A stretch of DNA of 64,000 nucleotides from Mycolicibacter arupensis. Lineage in GTDB: Bacteria > Actinomycetota > Actinomycetes > Mycobacteriales > Mycobacteriaceae. The position numbers were made by a program, and so were the translations under genes. Shown here in pieces: positions 62,533 to 64,000 of this stretch. Within the stretch, counting starts at the first letter, position 1. The number at the start of each line of letters is the position of its first letter. A model generated the notes under the pieces. That model did not search any database and was not told the DNA's origin. It worked only from the letters and a program-made list of their open reading frames with translations. The stretch covers positions 62,001 to 126,000 of the forward strand of contig NZ_MVHH01000004.1 of NCBI RefSeq assembly GCF_002086515.1, given 5' to 3'.

Positions 62533-62760
62533 TCAGCGAATGAGATAGGGCATGTTGACGGTGACGGCGCCGGTCGGACAGCGCGCCGCACACGGTCCGC
62601 AGTACCAGCACTCGTCGACGTGCATGAAGGCCTTGCCGTTCTCCGGGTTGATCGCCAGGGAATCCAGCGGGCATATGTCCACGCACAGCGTGCAGCCGGA
62701 GATGCACAGCGATTCATCGATCGTCACGGGGACATCGGTACGGCCGTTGACCAGCGTCAT
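62533..62760 (-). CDS. Two-[4Fe-4S] ferredoxin, AprB-like
   Basis: This 75-residue protein has both cluster motifs: CISGCTLCVDICP (C-x3-C-x2-C-x3-C-P) and CWYCGPCAARCP (C-x2-C-x2-C-x3-C-P). The segment INPENGKAFMHVDECWYCGPCAARCPTGAV strongly recalls the AprB subunit of adenylylsulfate reductase, though without the AprB tail. It would pass electrons to or from the flavoprotein encoded four genes downstream. Its ATG overlaps the GntR stop (ATGA). Confidence 0.93.
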   Translation of the reverse strand: MTLVNGRTDVPVTIDESLCISGCTLCVDICPLDSLAINPENGKAFMHVDECWYCGPCAARCPTGAVTVNMPYLIR

Positions 62761-63497
62761 AGATAGCTCCTTGTCAGGGTGCCGCGCATGGTGACGCGGT
62801 CACCGCGCATCCGGATGTATTCGAGATCGACGGGCCGGCCGTCCTCCAAGCTGGTGAGCCGTTCCAACATCAGCAGGGCCGCGCCGCCGGGAAGTTGCAG
62901 GATGGCCGCGGTGTGCGGGTCGGCCGGAATCGCCTCCAGAGCCAAGGCCGCATCGCCCAAGCGCTGGCCGCTGATCTGCTCGATCAGCGGGAACACGTCG
63001 GTGGACTCCAAAGGATGGGCCAACACGGCAGCGCCAATATCGGGCGCAAGATAGGTCTGGTCCAGGCTCAGCGGCACATCACCGAGGTAGCGCAGTCGTT
63101 CGATGAAGACCACCTGGGTACCGGCGCCGAGTCCGAGCCGGCGGGCGACCGACGGTGGGGCGCTTACCGTCGTGGCCACCCGCACCTCGTTGCGCACCTC
63201 TTGCGCGTCGAAGGTCTCCTGCAGGCCGCGCAGTGAGTCCAGTCCGTGATCGTATTTGTGCTGAGCCACATGGGTGCCGGTTCGCGGCCCGCGATGGATC
63301 AGTCCCTCGGCCTTCAGCGCGGCCAACGCCTCGCGAACGATATTGCGGGAGACGACGAACTCAGTGGCCAGTTCCGGTTCGCTGGGCAACCCGTCGTCGT
63401 AGGCGCCGGCATGGATCTGATGGCGCAGCACGTCGGCGACCTGCCGGGCCCGATCCGCACGGCGGATCGGCTGCGATGCGACGTGGGCTTCGGCCAT
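62757..63497 (-). CDS. GntR/HutC-family regulator of the accessory operon
   Basis: This 246-residue regulator has an N-terminal winged helix: RADRARQVADVLRHQIHAGAYDDGLPSEPELATEFVVSRNIVREALAALKAEGLIHRGPRTGTHV. A C-terminal UTRA ligand domain follows (VVFIERLRYLGDVPLSLDQTYLAP and LLMLERLTSLEDGRPVDLEYIRMRGDRVTMRG). It is first in the operon, translationally coupled to the ferredoxin gene, and so probably responds to the transported ligand. Repeated GCGCATTGCGC-type motifs lie upstream. Confidence 0.93.
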   Translation of the reverse strand: MAEAHVASQPIRRADRARQVADVLRHQIHAGAYDDGLPSEPELATEFVVSRNIVREALAALKAEGLIHRGPRTGTHVAQHKYDHGLDSLRGLQETFDAQEVRNEVRVATTVSAPPSVARRLGLGAGTQVVFIERLRYLGDVPLSLDQTYLAPDIGAAVLAHPLESTDVFPLIEQISGQRLGDAALALEAIPADPHTAAILQLPGGAALLMLERLTSLEDGRPVDLEYIRMRGDRVTMRGTLTRSYL

Positions 63498-63565
63498 GCA
63501 GACACGCTAAGGGCCGGTACCTCGGCGACCCCAGAGCTGCGAATTCCGCTGATCGGGCGGTGAAA

Positions 63566-63630
63566 CGCATTGCGCCACCCACCCGCTGCTGGCTGCCAGC
63601 AGAAACCTCCCGGTGTGGGCGCATTGCGCC
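63566..63630. promoter_or_regulatory. Repeated palindromic motif upstream of the GntR operon
   Basis: CGCATTGCGCC occurs at 63566-63576, and its fully symmetric form GGCGCATTGCGCC (GGCGC-ATT-GCGCC) at 63618-63630, 52 bases apart. The region is 70-135 bases before the GntR start. The position and symmetry suit GntR operators, but no promoter was placed with confidence. Confidence 0.45.
63586..63602. terminator. Hairpin downstream of the decarboxylase gene
   Basis: CTGCTGGC (63586-63593) pairs with GCCAGCAG (63595-63602) around one T. It is 70-85 bases past the decarboxylase stop in its reading direction and may end that transcript before the GntR promoter. Confidence 0.4.
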
Positions 63631-63669
63631 GCCGCAGTGCCCGTGGCCGGGGTAACAATCGCGGTGAGG

Positions 63670-64000
63670 CTAATCGGCGACGCCGGGTGCCTGCCCGTAC
63701 CGGGCCAGCGCCTCCGGGGTGAACACCGCCAGCCCCAGCTCGGGGTTATAGCCGTGAATCTCCTTCACATCGAGTTCGGCCAGGAAGTACAGGATCTCTT
63801 TGGAGATCACCTGACCGGGCACCAAGACGGGAAAGCCCGGCGGGTACGGCACAACGAAGGTGCTCGAGACCAACATCTTGCCGTCGGCGACACGGCGACC
63901 GGCATCGCCGAGCAGCACGTGCTCGCGATCAGACTCCTCGTAACCGTCGTAGAAGGCCGCACGCATATCGCCGATGGGACTGTCGCCGCCCGGACGGAAC
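63670..64000 (-). CDS. Orn/Lys/Arg decarboxylase, C-terminal end (partial)
   Basis: The frame is open to the right edge; about 110 C-terminal residues are present, reading ...GDSPIGDMRAAFYDGYEESDREHVLL. The end, VPYPPGFPVLVPGQVISKEILYFLAELDVKEIHGYNPELGLAVF, is the C-terminal domain of fold-type-I PLP-dependent basic amino-acid decarboxylases (the pyridoxal-binding part is outside the window). The gene runs on the minus strand toward the GntR operon. A mycobacterial relative is Rv2531c. Confidence 0.88.
   Translation of the reverse strand, partial: FRPGGDSPIGDMRAAFYDGYEESDREHVLLGDAGRRVADGKMLVSSTFVVPYPPGFPVLVPGQVISKEILYFLAELDVKEIHGYNPELGLAVFTPEALARYGQAPGVAD

Overview
The window looks like a chromosomal segment of a mycobacterium (Mycobacterium sensu lato, non-tuberculous). 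Coding sequence is GC-rich with strong GC bias at third positions, GTG starts are frequent, and ATGA or GTGA stop/start overlaps are common. Gene order follows the M. tuberculosis block pyrR-metK-priA-fmt-ribG-uvrC-whiA-gap-secG (roughly Rv1379 to Rv1440), read here in reverse. Species-level identity cannot be settled from the sequence alone.

Layout. 1-3.2 kb: secG (partial) and the glycolytic run gap-pgk-tpiA. 3.3-5.5 kb: a DUF3556-type membrane protein and a small secreted protein. 5.6-10.6 kb: uvrC-rapZ-yvcK-whiA. 10.6-17 kb: riboflavin genes (ribE, ribBA, ribH, and ribD further on), broken by the divergent lprG-P55 lipid-export pair. 17-20 kb: fmt-rsmB-rpe-ribD. 20.3-21.7 kb: a methyltransferase and a MarR regulator, resembling the Rv1403c-Rv1405c neighbourhood. 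21.8-29.7 kb: a dormancy (DosR-type) island. It holds a kinase-like protein, a two-domain universal stress protein, a phosphoribosyltransferase/erythromycin-esterase fusion, a proline-rich DUF732 protein, an Acg-type nitroreductase and a second universal stress protein, with DosR-box-like sites in two promoters. 29.8-40.3 kb: priA, a DUF1023 hydrolase, a YhhN-type membrane protein, a LipI-type esterase, a VOC protein, a Baeyer-Villiger-type monooxygenase, metK, and an HpnE-like oxidase/TetR operon with a clear operator. 40.4-43 kb: mihF-gmk-rpoZ-coaBC. 43-44.3 kb: a structured non-coding stretch and a Gly/Asn-repeat secreted protein. 44.3-53 kb: the complete pyrimidine operon pyrR-pyrB-pyrC-(Rv1382-like)-carA-carB-pyrF, preceded by a leader that looks like a PyrR-controlled RBS hairpin. 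53.1-56.9 kb: a serine hydrolase, an azoreductase, an acyl-CoA-dehydrogenase-like flavoenzyme and a TetR regulator. 56.9-63.5 kb: an accessory operon, GntR - 2x[4Fe-4S] ferredoxin - lipoprotein binding protein - permease - ATPase - flavoprotein with nine C-terminal HEAT-like repeats. 63.7-64 kb: the C-terminal end of an Orn/Lys/Arg decarboxylase.

How the genes work together. Most of the window is a conserved housekeeping backbone (glycolysis, riboflavin, pyrimidines, SAM, CoA, GMP, translation initiation, DNA repair). Two accessory modules stand out. The first is the DosR-type island between the MarR gene and priA, which brings together gene types found at two separate dormancy loci in M. tuberculosis. 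The second is the ferredoxin/flavoprotein-HEAT/ABC importer operon. It resembles a minimal AprAB-like electron-transfer pair tied to sulfonate/nitrate-type uptake, and its flavoprotein is frameshifted in the FAD-binding loop. All family and homology statements come from sequence recognition; no database search was run.
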